Source: Neolewinella aurantiaca (GTDB lineage: Bacteria > Bacteroidota > Bacteroidia > Chitinophagales > Saprospiraceae). Taken from it: a DNA stretch of 64,000 bases. The stretch spans positions 62,001 through 126,000 of the forward strand of contig NZ_VOXD01000008.1 of assembly GCF_008014675.1 (NCBI RefSeq), given 5' to 3'. Under the pieces are notes generated by a model. That model searched no databases. It worked only from the letters and a program-made list of their open reading frames with translations, and was not told the origin of the DNA. Below, in pieces: positions 1-10,281 of the stretch. The position numbers and the translations under genes were made by a program. Each line of letters opens with the position of its first letter. The stretch's first letter is position 1.

Positions 1-65
1 TTTGTAATGTTTATAAAGTGATCTTCTTCTGAAAACTGAAGTGATGATCGAAACCAATTCTATTC

Positions 66-82
66 TGTGTTAAATATACACA
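66..82. promoter_or_regulatory. Palindromic operator candidate TGTGT-N7-ACACA (copy 1)
   Basis: The core TGTGT-N7-ACACA is extended by TTC and GAA to perfect 8-bp arms (63-85). It lies just beyond the 3' end of the leftward sulfatase gene. The same 5-7-5 architecture with an AT-rich centre occurs twice in the SusC/DUF4861 divergent control region (15792 and 15922). It may serve a further gene left of the window. No regulator gene for it is visible here. Confidence 0.5.
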
Positions 83-89
83 GAAAAAA

Positions 90-1421
90 TTACTGTTTCC
101 ATGATACCTCGATCCGTGTACTTAGCTGATCGACTATCTGCGGATATTGATCCGCCAGGTTCGTTTCCTCAAAAGGGTCTTCAGACAGATTGTAGAGCCG
201 GACCACCTCCCCCGGCTTATTCTTTTCATCGGGGACGATTATCTTGTACGGGTCCGTAATGGCCATGCGGTAGAAAAGGCTGTTGTCTATGGTACTGAAG
301 TCGTGAGCGTAAATTTCTCCGTACAATGTTTCACGCTTTGTCAGTGCGCTCTCATCCAGTACGTCGATACCATCCAGCCCCTCGGGGCGTTCCATATTCA
401 GCATGCCCAGGACGGTAGGAACTATGTCCAGGCTACTGGCCAGGGAGCGGGTGTTGTACTGAGGTGCTATTTTCCCACTCCATTTGTAAATGATCGGTGT
501 TTTCAGGCCATAATCGTAAGGGGATCGTTTGGATTTTTTGGTGTATCCTTCGGCGTTTTCTTCCTGTACCCACCCGTTGTCGCATACGTAGACAAAGAGC
601 GTATTCCCGGTCAAACCCTTGCCGTCGATGTAGTCTATCAATTCGCCGCAGGTGTGATCGAACCATTCGCACATTGCCCAGTACCTGGCAACGTATTCGC
701 TGGGAGCCAGAGGCAGGTATTTCTGGTAAAGGCTGTCCGGCGGGTTGTGGGGCCGATGAGGCAGGTAAGGCGCGTACCAAAGGAAGAACGGTTTTTCTTC
801 CTCCAGGGCGTAATCGATATAATTGTAAAGGGTATCCATCCCTTTCCGGCCTATTTCCAGGCCATAATCGCCATGCCGCCCACCACGCTGCGGGTCACCA
901 TGCGTCATCCCCATATCGAAGCCGCCATTGGCGTAGTTCCCCAGCCACCATTTACCCGTCTGGAAAGACAGGTAACCCTTTTCTTTGAGCATATCGGGTA
1001 AGGTATTGAGTTGCCTGAAGTGATCAATTACCGGCCGGTAACGCTCAGACCGGATTTTTTTCCTTTCCTCTTTGTCCTCCGGCTTATCGTCGGGGAGCAT
1101 CCGGTCGTTGCCCAGCACTTGGTGGCGGCGCGGGTATACTCCGGTTGCAATCGAGGCCAGGGATGGCGCACAAAGCGAAGTAGGAACGTAGCTCTGCACG
1201 AAGGTGAGTCCTTCATTGGCCAGCTTGTCGAGGTTGGGGGTGTTCAGCTGTCTATGCCCCATAAACCCGTAGTCCGTCCACGCCTGATCGTCGGAGATGA
1301 TGAAAACAATGTTCGGTGCTTCCTCCCCGGCGGTGTCGCTGACCGCCTCTGTGGGTCCCCCGCAGGATCCGAAAAACACCAGGGCCAACGCCAGAAAGAA
1401 TAAATGATGATGGGTTTTCAT
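90..1421 (-). CDS. Family S1 (arylsulfatase-type) sulfatase lipoprotein
   Basis: A 443-aa secreted sulfatase, predicted to remove sulfate esters from a polysaccharide or its oligosaccharides. I chose the ATG at 1421 because it opens a lipoprotein signal (MKTHHH, hydrophobic run, lipobox FGSC, Cys20) and lies 10 bases after the upstream stop; an ATG 16 codons earlier overlaps the upstream gene. The metal-binding start PNIVFIISDDQ is at residues 37-47. The formylglycine-forming Cys is Cys84 in SLCAPSLASIATG. The usual C-x-P-S-R motif reads C-A-P-S-L here, so the arginine is replaced. YGLKTPIIYKW and a C-terminal NLSEDPFEETN segment are typical of S1 sulfatases. It is the last gene in view of the leftward locus. 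The family is sure; the substrate is inferred from context. Confidence 0.9.
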   Translation of the reverse strand: MKTHHHLFFLALALVFFGSCGGPTEAVSDTAGEEAPNIVFIISDDQAWTDYGFMGHRQLNTPNLDKLANEGLTFVQSYVPTSLCAPSLASIATGVYPRRHQVLGNDRMLPDDKPEDKEERKKIRSERYRPVIDHFRQLNTLPDMLKEKGYLSFQTGKWWLGNYANGGFDMGMTHGDPQRGGRHGDYGLEIGRKGMDTLYNYIDYALEEEKPFFLWYAPYLPHRPHNPPDSLYQKYLPLAPSEYVARYWAMCEWFDHTCGELIDYIDGKGLTGNTLFVYVCDNGWVQEENAEGYTKKSKRSPYDYGLKTPIIYKWSGKIAPQYNTRSLASSLDIVPTVLGMLNMERPEGLDGIDVLDESALTKRETLYGEIYAHDFSTIDNSLFYRMAITDPYKIIVPDEKNKPGEVVRLYNLSEDPFEETNLADQYPQIVDQLSTRIEVSWKQ

Positions 1422-1431
1422 ACGATTGGCT

Positions 1432-4095
1432 TCATTTGGGTGTAAAAAGTTGTTCGGCACCACCAGCAATGCTGAGATAAAGAGGCTGCGACGTTGAAAC
1501 CACAGGTTCCTGGCCGGAGAAATCTATCGAAGCCGCCATATTTATTCCTTCTGCAGAACGAATCGATATTGCTCCCATTTGCAGGCTCTTCCCCTCTCCG
1601 ATGTAGATCGATTGAAGCTTGTCGGAACGGTCGATCGTAACCACTGCATACCGTCCCCGAAAACTGAGGTCGAGGTAATGGGTTTTGTAACTCGTTTCCT
1701 CATCGGGGTCGTTGGGTAAGAGTACGTACTGGGTTATTTCGTCGGCCCGTTCGTTGCTCTTCACAATCATTCCCTGCCAAACCGGGAAAGGCCAGATGGT
1801 CTCTACCCGGTCGATGCTGTTCCTTCCACCAACAACGGGTTCGTAGAGGAGGGCGAAGGGTTTGTCCCACGCCGATCCTTTTTGCCGAATTACAAGGGTG
1901 GGTGAACGCTTTTTTCGGTAAGCCCGCGGCCCTTCGGTCAGGGGTGGCGAAGTGGCGGTCGTAAACTCCCGTTTGTCAACCAGAGGCATATGCGCCCACA
2001 TTTCTACGGGTTCCGGACCGAGGCTGTCTGCGACGAAAACCGCCAGGGCGTCGTATCCGTATTCAGACGAAGTCTTTACGTCCTTGAAATAATGCCATCC
2101 CGGCTGGCGGTACACGCGGTTCTGACGCCATTCGGCATCAGCATTCGCCATGTACCGGTCCGGAGTAGCCGCCCGGTCAATTTCTCCATCCCGATCCATC
2201 AGGTATAACCGGTCCCCGACGTTGCGGTAGATATAGTCGTGGTACTGGCCGGGCAGCTCGGAATGTGAACGAAAAAGGTCGACGTAGAAGCCCGTCGAAT
2301 CGGTCGTCCGTACAATGCCCAGCGTACGTTCCTGGTAGGCCTCGGCGGCGTTGCCAACGGTGTCCCGGAAAGACGAAGTCGTAAAACTGAAGTCGGGAGA
2401 CACCGGGTTTTCCCCAGGTTCAGGTTCAGCGGCTATCCGTTGCACCTTGTCGGTCCCCAGGTTTACCCAGCCGTTGTCCGAGGTGGTTGCTCCGTTGACG
2501 ATTACGGTATTGTTGCTGGCAAAAATGCGGTAATAGTTTTCGTGGATCTCGGTGCGGTAACGGGTACGTCCTCCTTTACTACCCTGCACAAAGCCCTTGC
2601 CGAAGAGCTCCATACCCATACCGGTGGCGTGGCCATGTACGTAGGCTCCACCGCCCACGAAGCCCATCAGTCCGTCTTCCGGTTTCCCCGATGGGCTCAG
2701 GTTCCGTTGCAGGGTGATCCCGGCAAAGGGCAGCTCGGCCGTAACGGGCAGAGGGTACTCACCGGCACTTCCTGGCACGTCAGCGGCAAACCAGAGGAGC
2801 TTCGTTGGCTCGCGGTACATGGCTGCGCCATAGCTCCGCTCCGCAGGTAGTCTGAACCGACGGTACCCGCCATTATTCACCGAGTGGTTGATGAGCGGAC
2901 CGAAAACCTTCAGCAGTTCAGGGTTGCCTTCCCGCAGGCCGAGGTGATAGGCCATTTCGTAGCCATCCAGCATCGGGTGATATTCGCGGTGGCCATCGCC
3001 GAACAGAATCGTTTCTTCCCCACCCGGGTAGGTGAGGTAATAGGCCTCGGGCAGCGCTGACGTTACCTGCGGATACTTGCTCACCAATTTCAAATCCGGG
3101 TCGTGGTGAGACAGCATCGTGAAGAGATACGTAAGGAATTCCCCGACGTGCTGCGAGTAATTCAGGCTCTCGGGCCAACTGCCACCGTGGGCATCGTAAA
3201 AGGAGCCGATTGCAGGCAGCGCATCCTGGCGGGAGGTACTCTCCTTCAGGAAATAGTTGAGGTATTTGGCCCGCTCGGCGGGGTCGCTGAGGGCGAGGGC
3301 GTTGCCCACCAAACTGGATGCCTCCAGGATGGGCCAGTTGGTCCCGGTTCCGCCACGGTTGATTGCCAGTTCGGCGTAAGTCCGAAAGACTGCCTCGGCC
3401 GCAGCGAAGTCAAAGCTTATGCGTTCCTCCCGGCCGAGATCGTAAACCCGCCCCCCCGTGGTCAGCCAAGGCTGTACGAAATCATAGATGATGGGGATTT
3501 GCGCACCGATCTCCCGCGCTTCGCGCAGGTGGTCTTTGGTATAAATCCAACCAGCGTTGAAGAATTCGCTGTCCAGCGGTAGCTGTCGTACGGCTTGCAC
3601 CACATTGTGCAGTACATCGGCAGCGTAACGTGCGTAGCGTTCCTCCCTGGTGAGAAAGTAAAGCACACCGCAGTCGATGGCGGTTTGAAGTTGATGGTGC
3701 AGTCTCGTCTGTTCTTCCCGCTCTTCACCGTCGAAGGAAGTGTAAGTTTTGAAGGGTGGAGTGCTACCCTCCGCGGCATCCTCCCGGGCAAGGGGGAGCT
3801 GTTGGAAATAAGCAGCGGGGTCGTTTCCCCAGGTTGCCAGGTCTTTCTCTACCCGGGCAGTAAAGGCTTCGTAATAACTGGCTACAGCCTCGTTGCCCGC
3901 AATCTTAGCGAGGATGGCCGGGCGCTCCGAGGGGCGCACCCAGATCATGGGGCGTTGCACTTCGGCAAGCTCACTTTGCACCTGCGTTCGCGCCGGATCG
4001 GAGACTTCCTCCCGCCCCATGTTCGCCGTTCCGCATCCAGCGGAAACGACCAGCGTAATACAGGCAATAATGTACTGCAAAATTGATCTTGGCAT
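1432..4095 (-). CDS. Heparinase II/III-like polysaccharide lyase, lipoprotein
   Basis: An 887-aa predicted lyase that would cleave uronic-acid-containing polysaccharide by beta-elimination. It has a lipoprotein signal (lipobox SAGC, Cys21), an alpha-helical toroid-like region with SWPESLNYSQHVGEFL near residues 310-325, and the glycine/histidine-rich stretch GGAYVHGHATGMGMELFG near residue 485 followed by ASNNTVIVNG, which resembles heparinase II/III-type beta-sheet domains. The exact PL family cannot be set by eye; ulvan-active families PL37 and PL40 are candidates given the locus. Its ATG overlaps the stop of the GH3 gene by one base (TAATG), so translation is probably coupled. Codons for ARTQVQ just after the signal come from the dispersed 18-bp repeat (3977-3994). 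Confidence 0.75.
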   Translation of the reverse strand: MPRSILQYIIACITLVVSAGCGTANMGREEVSDPARTQVQSELAEVQRPMIWVRPSERPAILAKIAGNEAVASYYEAFTARVEKDLATWGNDPAAYFQQLPLAREDAAEGSTPPFKTYTSFDGEEREEQTRLHHQLQTAIDCGVLYFLTREERYARYAADVLHNVVQAVRQLPLDSEFFNAGWIYTKDHLREAREIGAQIPIIYDFVQPWLTTGGRVYDLGREERISFDFAAAEAVFRTYAELAINRGGTGTNWPILEASSLVGNALALSDPAERAKYLNYFLKESTSRQDALPAIGSFYDAHGGSWPESLNYSQHVGEFLTYLFTMLSHHDPDLKLVSKYPQVTSALPEAYYLTYPGGEETILFGDGHREYHPMLDGYEMAYHLGLREGNPELLKVFGPLINHSVNNGGYRRFRLPAERSYGAAMYREPTKLLWFAADVPGSAGEYPLPVTAELPFAGITLQRNLSPSGKPEDGLMGFVGGGAYVHGHATGMGMELFGKGFVQGSKGGRTRYRTEIHENYYRIFASNNTVIVNGATTSDNGWVNLGTDKVQRIAAEPEPGENPVSPDFSFTTSSFRDTVGNAAEAYQERTLGIVRTTDSTGFYVDLFRSHSELPGQYHDYIYRNVGDRLYLMDRDGEIDRAATPDRYMANADAEWRQNRVYRQPGWHYFKDVKTSSEYGYDALAVFVADSLGPEPVEMWAHMPLVDKREFTTATSPPLTEGPRAYRKKRSPTLVIRQKGSAWDKPFALLYEPVVGGRNSIDRVETIWPFPVWQGMIVKSNERADEITQYVLLPNDPDEETSYKTHYLDLSFRGRYAVVTIDRSDKLQSIYIGEGKSLQMGAISIRSAEGINMAASIDFSGQEPVVSTSQPLYLSIAGGAEQLFTPK
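3977..3994 (+). repeat. Dispersed 18-bp repeat copy inside the lyase gene
   Basis: TGCACCTGCGTTCGCGCC. On the coding (minus) strand it is read in frame as ARTQVQ, a few residues after the lipidated cysteine of the lyase. It matches the intergenic copies elsewhere in the window. Confidence 0.7.
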
Positions 4096-6353
4096 TAGTC
4101 GGCGATTAGTCTGAACTTTAATGTTTCGCCCTTTGCCGAAGAAGTTCCCAGCAAGACGGTGTAGTCTCCCGTTTCCAGCCCCTTTGTCATATCAAGACGG
4201 GTAAACGCGAGCATTTCAGGTGTGATTTTGAACGATACTGTCTTTGATTCTCCCGGCTGAAGTAAAATCTTCCTGAAAGCCTTGAGCTCTTTGGCTGGCC
4301 TCGTCACCGATCCGATTTCATCGGTCAGGTAGAGCTGAACAACTTCCTTGCCCGCCATACTGCCCGTATTGGTCACTTTTACGCTGGCCGTGATCATACC
4401 GGGCACCGTTAGTGTCGGGGCCGAAACCTTCGCATTGGTGTAGGCGAAACTGGTGTAGCTTAGTCCGTGCCCGAAGGGGTACAACGGCCCGTTTTCCATG
4501 AATAGGTAGCCTTTTTTATTGTTGATGCGTTTGCCGCTGTAATGGAAAGGCAGCTGACCGATAGTGCGCGGAATCGTCACCGGAGATTTTCCGCTGGGGT
4601 TGGCTTCACCGAAGATCATTTTCGCCATCGCTTCATCGCCGAATTCACTGAGGTCCCATCCGTCCAGTATCGCATCGGCGTGCTCGGCGAAGCCGGTAAT
4701 GGAGAGGGTTCTGCGGTGGGTAAAGACGACAATGGTCGGTTTCCCGAGCGCCTTCACACGACGCAGAAGTTCGTTTTGCGGCCCCACCGGATCGATGCTG
4801 GCGCGATCACCGAGTGCGCCGTTGAAGAAGGCTTCTTTGGAGGTGTGCTCATCTCCGCCAAGGAAGAGAATATTAACGTCGGCCTCGCGGGCCAGCTCTA
4901 CCAGTCTGTCGACGCCCGCGGCGGTTTCCGTATTTACCCGTGGCACCGATTTCTGCTCGTCGGTGAGTTTGAATCCCTGCTCGACAATGTAGTTTTTGTA
5001 GGGCATAATGTTCTGGAAGTGCGTGCGGGTTTTCTCCCGTAAAGCCGGACCGAGCAACGCGATGGTTTCCACGGATGCTTCGTCAATCGGCAGGGTGTTG
5101 TTGTCGTTCTTAAGCAGGATGATGGATTCTTCGTCGGCCTCGTGCGCGAGGGCCAGACTAGTAGGCATCCGCACCCGTCGCTCTGTCTCCCGAACGTCTA
5201 CGTACGGGTTTTCGAACAGTCCCAGGATCATCTTCGTGCGCAGCACCCGCCCGGCGGAGCGGTCGATCAGTTCGATGATTTCGGGCTGCTCCCGTGCGAG
5301 TTTTGGCAACAAAGCGTAGGCATCATCGGCGTAAAGGTCAACGTCCATTCCGGCCGTCAGGCCGAGCAGTGCGGCGGCATCGGCCGATTCGGCTACGCCC
5401 ATGAAGTAGAACAGCCGTCCGATGTCGTTGGCGTCGGAAACGGTGTAGCCTTTGAAGCCCCACTGATCGCGCAATACATCGGTCAGCAGCCAGGGGTTGG
5501 CGTGGCTGGCAACGCCGTTGAGGTCGCCGTGGCTGGCCATGATGCCCAGGGTTCGGGCTTCTTTCACCGCTGCTTCGAAGGGCGGGAAGATTTCGTCGAT
5601 CAGCGTGCGTTCGCTGATCTCGATGGCGGCGAAATTCGTACCGCCCAACACCTGTCCGTAACCGGCGAAGTGCTTGGCTACCGCACCGATGTGGGTTCCG
5701 TTACCCAGCCCGTCGTAGTTGCCCTGCACGCCGGTGATGGCGGCAACGACGTTCTCTTTCACGAGGTAGGTGTCTTCTCCGAAGGCCTCACTCATTCGCC
5801 CGAAACGTGGATCCCGGACGACATCCGCCTCCGGGCTGTGGCACATGTGCATGCCCCGCAGGCGGGCTTCGTTGCCCACCACCAGCCACTGCCGGTGGGT
5901 AAGCTCAGGGTTAAAGCTGGCCGCCGAGGTGATCGGCCGGCCGAACTTCGTGCAGCCCTCGGCATCCACTCCGTTGTACGACTCGGTCACGAACAGTGCC
6001 GGAATACCGAAACGGTTCTGCTCGATGATGTATTTCTGCAGGGCGTTGTTCCCCTTTGCCGCCGCTACGGGCGTATTGTGCTCGCCAGGATTCTTGATGC
6101 CGGCAATACCGATTTTCAAGCGCTCCTTTACGTCGTCACTCATCGTCAGGTTACCCTCTTCGTCGATCTCGACACCCTTATTGGCGTGGAAGATGCGCAT
6201 CTGCATCACCTTCTCCTCCACCGTCATTTTACTGAGGAGGTCAGCTACGCGTTCTTCGATGGAGCGGTTAGCGTCCTGGTAAATCTGACTTGGTTTCTGA
6301 GCGCAGGCGGAAACGCTCAACAGCAACAGTAAAAGAGTGGTAAATCGTTTCAT
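4095..6353 (-). CDS. Glycoside hydrolase family 3 beta-glycosidase
   Basis: A 752-aa exo-acting beta-glycosidase, with a lipoprotein-like signal (LSVSAC, Cys17), so probably envelope-anchored. The N-terminal GH3 barrel is shown by SPEADVVRDPRFGRMSEAFG (near residues 179-198) and VAKHFAGYGQ, and the nucleophile is the Asp in GYTVSDANDIG near residue 305. The second domain (ILLKNDNNTLPID, LFLGGDEHTSKE) and a C-terminal fibronectin III-like domain (GHGLSYTSFAYTN onwards) complete the usual three-domain layout. Known GH3 activities include beta-glucosidase and beta-xylosidase; in an ulvan-type locus xylose removal would fit, but the sequence does not decide. It precedes the lyase with a one-base overlap. 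The 116-base gap on its upstream side holds one dispersed repeat. Confidence 0.9.
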   Translation of the reverse strand: MKRFTTLLLLLLSVSACAQKPSQIYQDANRSIEERVADLLSKMTVEEKVMQMRIFHANKGVEIDEEGNLTMSDDVKERLKIGIAGIKNPGEHNTPVAAAKGNNALQKYIIEQNRFGIPALFVTESYNGVDAEGCTKFGRPITSAASFNPELTHRQWLVVGNEARLRGMHMCHSPEADVVRDPRFGRMSEAFGEDTYLVKENVVAAITGVQGNYDGLGNGTHIGAVAKHFAGYGQVLGGTNFAAIEISERTLIDEIFPPFEAAVKEARTLGIMASHGDLNGVASHANPWLLTDVLRDQWGFKGYTVSDANDIGRLFYFMGVAESADAAALLGLTAGMDVDLYADDAYALLPKLAREQPEIIELIDRSAGRVLRTKMILGLFENPYVDVRETERRVRMPTSLALAHEADEESIILLKNDNNTLPIDEASVETIALLGPALREKTRTHFQNIMPYKNYIVEQGFKLTDEQKSVPRVNTETAAGVDRLVELAREADVNILFLGGDEHTSKEAFFNGALGDRASIDPVGPQNELLRRVKALGKPTIVVFTHRRTLSITGFAEHADAILDGWDLSEFGDEAMAKMIFGEANPSGKSPVTIPRTIGQLPFHYSGKRINNKKGYLFMENGPLYPFGHGLSYTSFAYTNAKVSAPTLTVPGMITASVKVTNTGSMAGKEVVQLYLTDEIGSVTRPAKELKAFRKILLQPGESKTVSFKITPEMLAFTRLDMTKGLETGDYTVLLGTSSAKGETLKFRLIAD

Positions 6354-6398
6354 TTTATTTTTTTGAATGTGTAGACAAACTCCTTCGGGTCTCTTTCA

Positions 6399-6416
6399 GG
6401 CGGGGCCGCAGGTGCA
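6399..6416 (-). repeat. Dispersed 18-bp repeat
   Basis: GGCGGGGCCGCAGGTGCA, one copy of the window-wide repeat, in the gap between the sulfatase-GH78 gene and the GH3 gene. Confidence 0.7.
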
Positions 6417-6469
6417 TGGTATTTCCCTCCCGGCAGCATTGCTCCTGAGCATGGTCAAAAGCTTCCGTT

Positions 6470-9400
6470 CTAGAAGGAATTGACATTCACTTCCAGGACG
6501 TTTCTACCCGGTAACAACTGCACGTACCCAAACGCGAGGTTCTCTTGCTTACCGTTCAGGCTGAGCGCCTGATTTTCCTTAAGGTTGAGCTTAAATTCAG
6601 CCACCATATTTGCCGGAACATCAATGGTGTACACTTCTTTCCTACCGTTTACATACTGGTATTCTCCCGTGATGGGCCCACGCAGCGTAGGGACCTTGAT
6701 TGTGCTGTTTTTCAGGCTGCCCATTGCCGGGCGGATGGTTGCGACGCCGTAGCCCGGCGTTTTCGGCTGAATGCCCCACAATTGGCGGGGAATGATGTTG
6801 GCCGGCACAGCCCCCCAGGCGTGGTTCCAGTCCAGGTTCGGTTTGTACTTGAAGCCCCAGGCTTCCAGGGCAACCGTAGAGCCTTCCCGGATCATGTTGT
6901 ACCAGTTGCGGTCTCCGGTAGAATCCGCCATCATTTCCAGGGCGTAGTCTTCCATCTCCGCTTCATAAAGGGCTTCCATTAGGTACTGCGCGCCGTAAAC
7001 GGAGCAGGCCATGCCCCGGCTTTTGATGTATTCGCCTACGGATTTCTTGTACTCATCGGGCACCATCCCGAACGCCAGGGGGAACATATTGGCGTGCACC
7101 GAGCTATGGTCGGTGCCTTCACCATCAACGTAATACCCTTTCTCCCGGTCAAGCATGGTACTGTTGACTGCCTGCCTTGCGCGCAGCGCAAGGATGTTGA
7201 ACTCAAGCGCATCATCGGGCTTGCCGAGTATCTCGGCGAATTCAGCCATGATGAGCATGTTCTTGTAGAAGAGAGCGTTGATGACCGTGTTGTTGGGCAT
7301 AAACACAAAGCCGTCGCGCTCTCCGGTCACTTCCGGATTACCCTGCCAGTTGGCGGATGGCCAGTCTACGATGTCGCGCAGTTTATCCTTCCGCTCACCG
7401 AAGCCTAGTTTCTTCATCAGTTCGGGTGTCACCCGCGACGAACTGACCATATTGTCTTCGCCTACCAGATCCACGAGGGTTTTGTGTTTCAGCTTGTCGT
7501 AGTATTTGCTGATGAGTTCGGTATTGCCGGTGTACATGTAATCGGCGTGGAACATCAGGGCAACGTGTTGCTGCCACTCGGTGGGCCAGGTCGGGTATTC
7601 CATAAAATACTCGATGGTGCGACGGCCGATGGCGTATTCGCGGTCGGTAGCGTAGTGGCTGAGTTGCTGCAGGTAAGCGTCGGCTTCGTAGGGGATACGC
7701 TCCCGGTCGCCGTCTACGTAGAGCCCGGCAAAGGAGGTTGCCTTCATCGTGTAGCGGCACATTTCCCATACCTGGTTCAGGATGTCATTGTCGGAAGTGA
7801 AGTAGCTGGCGTCATCGTCCCAGTAAGTGTAATAAACCAGTTGGGTAAGGTCCTCGCTTTCAAAACCACGCTTTGCACCCGCGGCCGCGCCCATAATTTC
7901 CGCATACCGGAAGGGCATCAGTACCGGAAAGCTGTCCGGCAGTTGTACCGCGAGGGGTTTGGTGTTGCGCGCATCGGGCACGAGGGGCAGCAGATAGGTG
8001 TGCGTCCCTTTCATCACGGGCAGTTCAACTTCCTGGGCCCGGATGTGGCCACCGGGGTTCATCTCGATCTTGCCGTCCGTGAGCTTTTCGCCAATGCGGA
8101 TGGTAAGGGAGCCTTTCCGTTTGGCGGTGTAGGTGAGTTCCATATTGGCGAAGCCGTGCTTTCCGAAATCTACGAACCAGGCGTCATCGCGACGTTCAAA
8201 TTCAACTGGCTTAACCCGGTCCATCTGGAAGATATTTCCGGTAGTCAGGTATTTTCCTCCCGGGCTCCCCTTCTTGTCTGCGCCGTCACTGGAAAGCGCG
8301 ATATAGTTACCGGTCTCTGTATCTACCCCGCGGAACTGCTGGGCTTTGGAGTACCGCGAAAGCCGGTTGACATCGTCCCAGATGCGCACTTTCCAGAAGT
8401 ATTCCTTTTTGGCGTCGAGGGGAGGGCCCTTGTATTCGTTGTTGAAATTGCGCCGCTCTTTCACCTTTTTACTGTTCCAGACATCACCGTAGTTGGCGTC
8501 GATGTTTTCTTTCGAAGAAGCCACCAGGATCTGGTAAGCGGCCTGAAATCCGGCTCCTGCCGGCACCACCCAACCGAATTCGGGAGATGGATCACGGAGG
8601 ACCACCGTGGCCGGTTCGCGGATGTATTCAACCGACAGTTCCGTCGGAGCGGCAGAGAAGTCATCGCTGTACGCAGCGATCAACTGGTTGCATTTTTTAC
8701 GGAGGGCCAGAAGTACCTCACGTTGTTCCGGCCGGCCCGCCAGGTTATTGATTTCCTGAGGATCGTCGTTGAGGTTATAGAGTTCTTCGGCGCGCTGATC
8801 GTCTACGTAGCGGAAATATTTCCAGTCTTTGGTCCGGACTCCCTCGCTGGGAGGAATATTGTCGAAATCCCAGATGTGTTCGATCAGGACAGTATCACGA
8901 TCGGTCAGTTTTTTGGTTTTACCGTTTACTACCGGGAGCAGGCTCTGGCCCTGGTAGGTAGCGGGTTTTTCGGCTCCGGCAAGGTCGAGGATTGTTGCCG
9001 GGACGTCGATGTTCAGCGCCATTGCGTCGATATCGATGTGTTGCTCGTTTCTGGGGTCGAAGACGATGAGCGGAACGCGGACGGAGTTATCGTACATGAG
9101 CCATTTACCCGCCAGCTGGCGTTCGCCGAGGAAATAACCGTTGTCGCCCATCAGGATGATTACTGTATTGTCTGCAATGCCTTTGCGTTCCAGCTCTTTA
9201 CGTAGTTTACCGATCTCGAGGTCTATCCCGGAGAGCATCCGGTAGTACCCCTTCACGCTGTGCTGGTACTTTTCCGGCGTATCGTAGCGCCAGGTCCAGC
9301 GGAGGCGGTTGAAGCCATCGCGTACCGGTTGGGGCAGGATGTCAAAGTATTTTTGGGCGCTGAGCGCGGGTGCAGGGATGGTTGTAGAAGCAAGGAGTGG

Positions 9401-10057
9401 TGCGGTTGTTTTTTGCCAGAAATACTGGTCTTTGGCACCGTCGTGGGCGTGCGGAGCACTGAAGTTCAGGGCCAGGCAAAATGGTTCTTCATTGCCGGCA
9501 TTCTTGTCAATAAAGTCGAGCCCCTGCTGACCAGTATAACGGGTAAGGTGGACGGTATCACCGTCGATGGTTTTATAAAAATAGCCTCTGCGGTCTTTGA
9601 AAGCGTTGTTGCGGTCGTAGGTCTCGTACTCATCAAACATCTTCGCTTCGCCTTTGTAGCGGACGCCGTATTTACCGTAAAAACCGGTATGGTAGCCCGC
9701 ATCGCGCAGCACTTTCGGGTACGCCTGGTCCATGTATTCATCACGGATGTCTCCGGTCTGGAAGTTGAAGCGGTGGGTTCGTTCGTACACTCCGGAGAGG
9801 ATACTGGCTCTGCTGGCGGCGCAGATGGGCGTAGTGACCATTGCATGGTTGAAATAGGCACCTGTCTCAGCCAGCTTGTCCATTTCGGGCGTATGGATCA
9901 GTTCGTTACCTGCATATCCGATTGCGTCGAAGCGCTGGTCGTCGGTCAGGATGAATATGATGTTCGGCCGGTCGTCGGTAACCTCTTGCGCGTTAAGGAC
10001 CTGCCCTGCCGCAATGGCAACAAATAACAGCAGGAGACTTCGGGAGATATTTGGCAT
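6470..10057 (-). CDS. Bifunctional S1 sulfatase - GH78 alpha-L-rhamnosidase fusion
   Basis: A 1195-aa secreted two-enzyme protein. I chose the ATG at 10057 because it starts a clean signal peptide ([12 protein letters not shown] to VLNAQ). Residues about 31-470 are an S1 sulfatase: [18 protein letters not shown] binds the metal, Cys79 in [13 protein letters not shown] is the predicted formylglycine residue (C-x-A-S-R, Ala in place of Pro), and [12 protein letters not shown] is conserved. Residues about 480-1190 are a GH78-type rhamnosidase: an N-terminal fibronectin-like part ([23 protein letters not shown]), then the (alpha/alpha)6 domain with the acidic motif [14 protein letters not shown] and [10 protein letters not shown]. 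From memory, the characterised ulvan locus of Formosa agariphila also has an S1_25-GH78 protein. This suggests paired desulfation and release of rhamnose from a sulfated rhamnan-uronate such as ulvan. The domain calls are firm; the substrate is inferred. Confidence 0.88.
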   Translation of the reverse strand: MPNISRSLLLLFVAIAAGQVLNAQEVTDDRPNIIFILTDDQRFDAIGYAGNELIHTPEMDKLAETGAYFNHAMVTTPICAASRASILSGVYERTHRFNFQTGDIRDEYMDQAYPKVLRDAGYHTGFYGKYGVRYKGEAKMFDEYETYDRNNAFKDRRGYFYKTIDGDTVHLTRYTGQQGLDFIDKNAGNEEPFCLALNFSAPHAHDGAKDQYFWQKTTAPLLASTTIPAPALSAQKYFDILPQPVRDGFNRLRWTWRYDTPEKYQHSVKGYYRMLSGIDLEIGKLRKELERKGIADNTVIILMGDNGYFLGERQLAGKWLMYDNSVRVPLIVFDPRNEQHIDIDAMALNIDVPATILDLAGAEKPATYQGQSLLPVVNGKTKKLTDRDTVLIEHIWDFDNIPPSEGVRTKDWKYFRYVDDQRAEELYNLNDDPQEINNLAGRPEQREVLLALRKKCNQLIAAYSDDFSAAPTELSVEYIREPATVVLRDPSPEFGWVVPAGAGFQAAYQILVASSKENIDANYGDVWNSKKVKERRNFNNEYKGPPLDAKKEYFWKVRIWDDVNRLSRYSKAQQFRGVDTETGNYIALSSDGADKKGSPGGKYLTTGNIFQMDRVKPVEFERRDDAWFVDFGKHGFANMELTYTAKRKGSLTIRIGEKLTDGKIEMNPGGHIRAQEVELPVMKGTHTYLLPLVPDARNTKPLAVQLPDSFPVLMPFRYAEIMGAAAGAKRGFESEDLTQLVYYTYWDDDASYFTSDNDILNQVWEMCRYTMKATSFAGLYVDGDRERIPYEADAYLQQLSHYATDREYAIGRRTIEYFMEYPTWPTEWQQHVALMFHADYMYTGNTELISKYYDKLKHKTLVDLVGEDNMVSSSRVTPELMKKLGFGERKDKLRDIVDWPSANWQGNPEVTGERDGFVFMPNNTVINALFYKNMLIMAEFAEILGKPDDALEFNILALRARQAVNSTMLDREKGYYVDGEGTDHSSVHANMFPLAFGMVPDEYKKSVGEYIKSRGMACSVYGAQYLMEALYEAEMEDYALEMMADSTGDRNWYNMIREGSTVALEAWGFKYKPNLDWNHAWGAVPANIIPRQLWGIQPKTPGYGVATIRPAMGSLKNSTIKVPTLRGPITGEYQYVNGRKEVYTIDVPANMVAEFKLNLKENQALSLNGKQENLAFGYVQLLPGRNVLEVNVNSF

Positions 10058-10152
10058 GATTGGATATAGGTTGAAATGCAAAGCTACAAGTGCATTGAAC
10101 ACGCACAGAAGCATGGGACGGCCCCGTTCGCTGTTCTTCCGTAGCAAGGAAA

Positions 10153-10216
10153 ACAGGTAAAACGGACCTGTCCTTAAGTGAGGTCTGACCGGGGTATTTC
10201 ACCTCCGGTCAGACCT
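10153..10216 (-). terminator. Two tandem hairpins inside the PUL operon
   Basis: AGGTCTGACCGG (10181-10192) and CCGGTCAGACCT (10205-10216) form a perfect 12-bp stem with a 12-base loop. Downstream on the transcribed strand, ACAGGT/ACCTGT (10153-10158 and 10166-10171) forms a short stem followed by TTTT. They sit between the fasciclin gene and the sulfatase-GH78 gene, and could end or weaken transcription after SusC-SusD-FAS1 or stabilise the upstream mRNA. The first hairpin has no U-tract. Confidence 0.5.
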
Positions 10217-10281
10217 TGAAAATAATCGATCAAAATAGCATAAAGCTCATACAAACTCTTAGGATAGGAGGGAGTGACCAG

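Noticed and set aside
147-1001. Long plus-strand open frame opposite the first sulfatase gene
   Set aside because: It is antisense to a clear sulfatase with conserved motifs, shows no family signature, and similar long antisense frames lie opposite most genes here because of the codon bias.
7484-9205. 573-codon plus-strand open frame opposite the sulfatase-GH78 gene
   Set aside because: Antisense shadow of a gene whose two domains are well supported. The translation has no signal, domain or natural composition.
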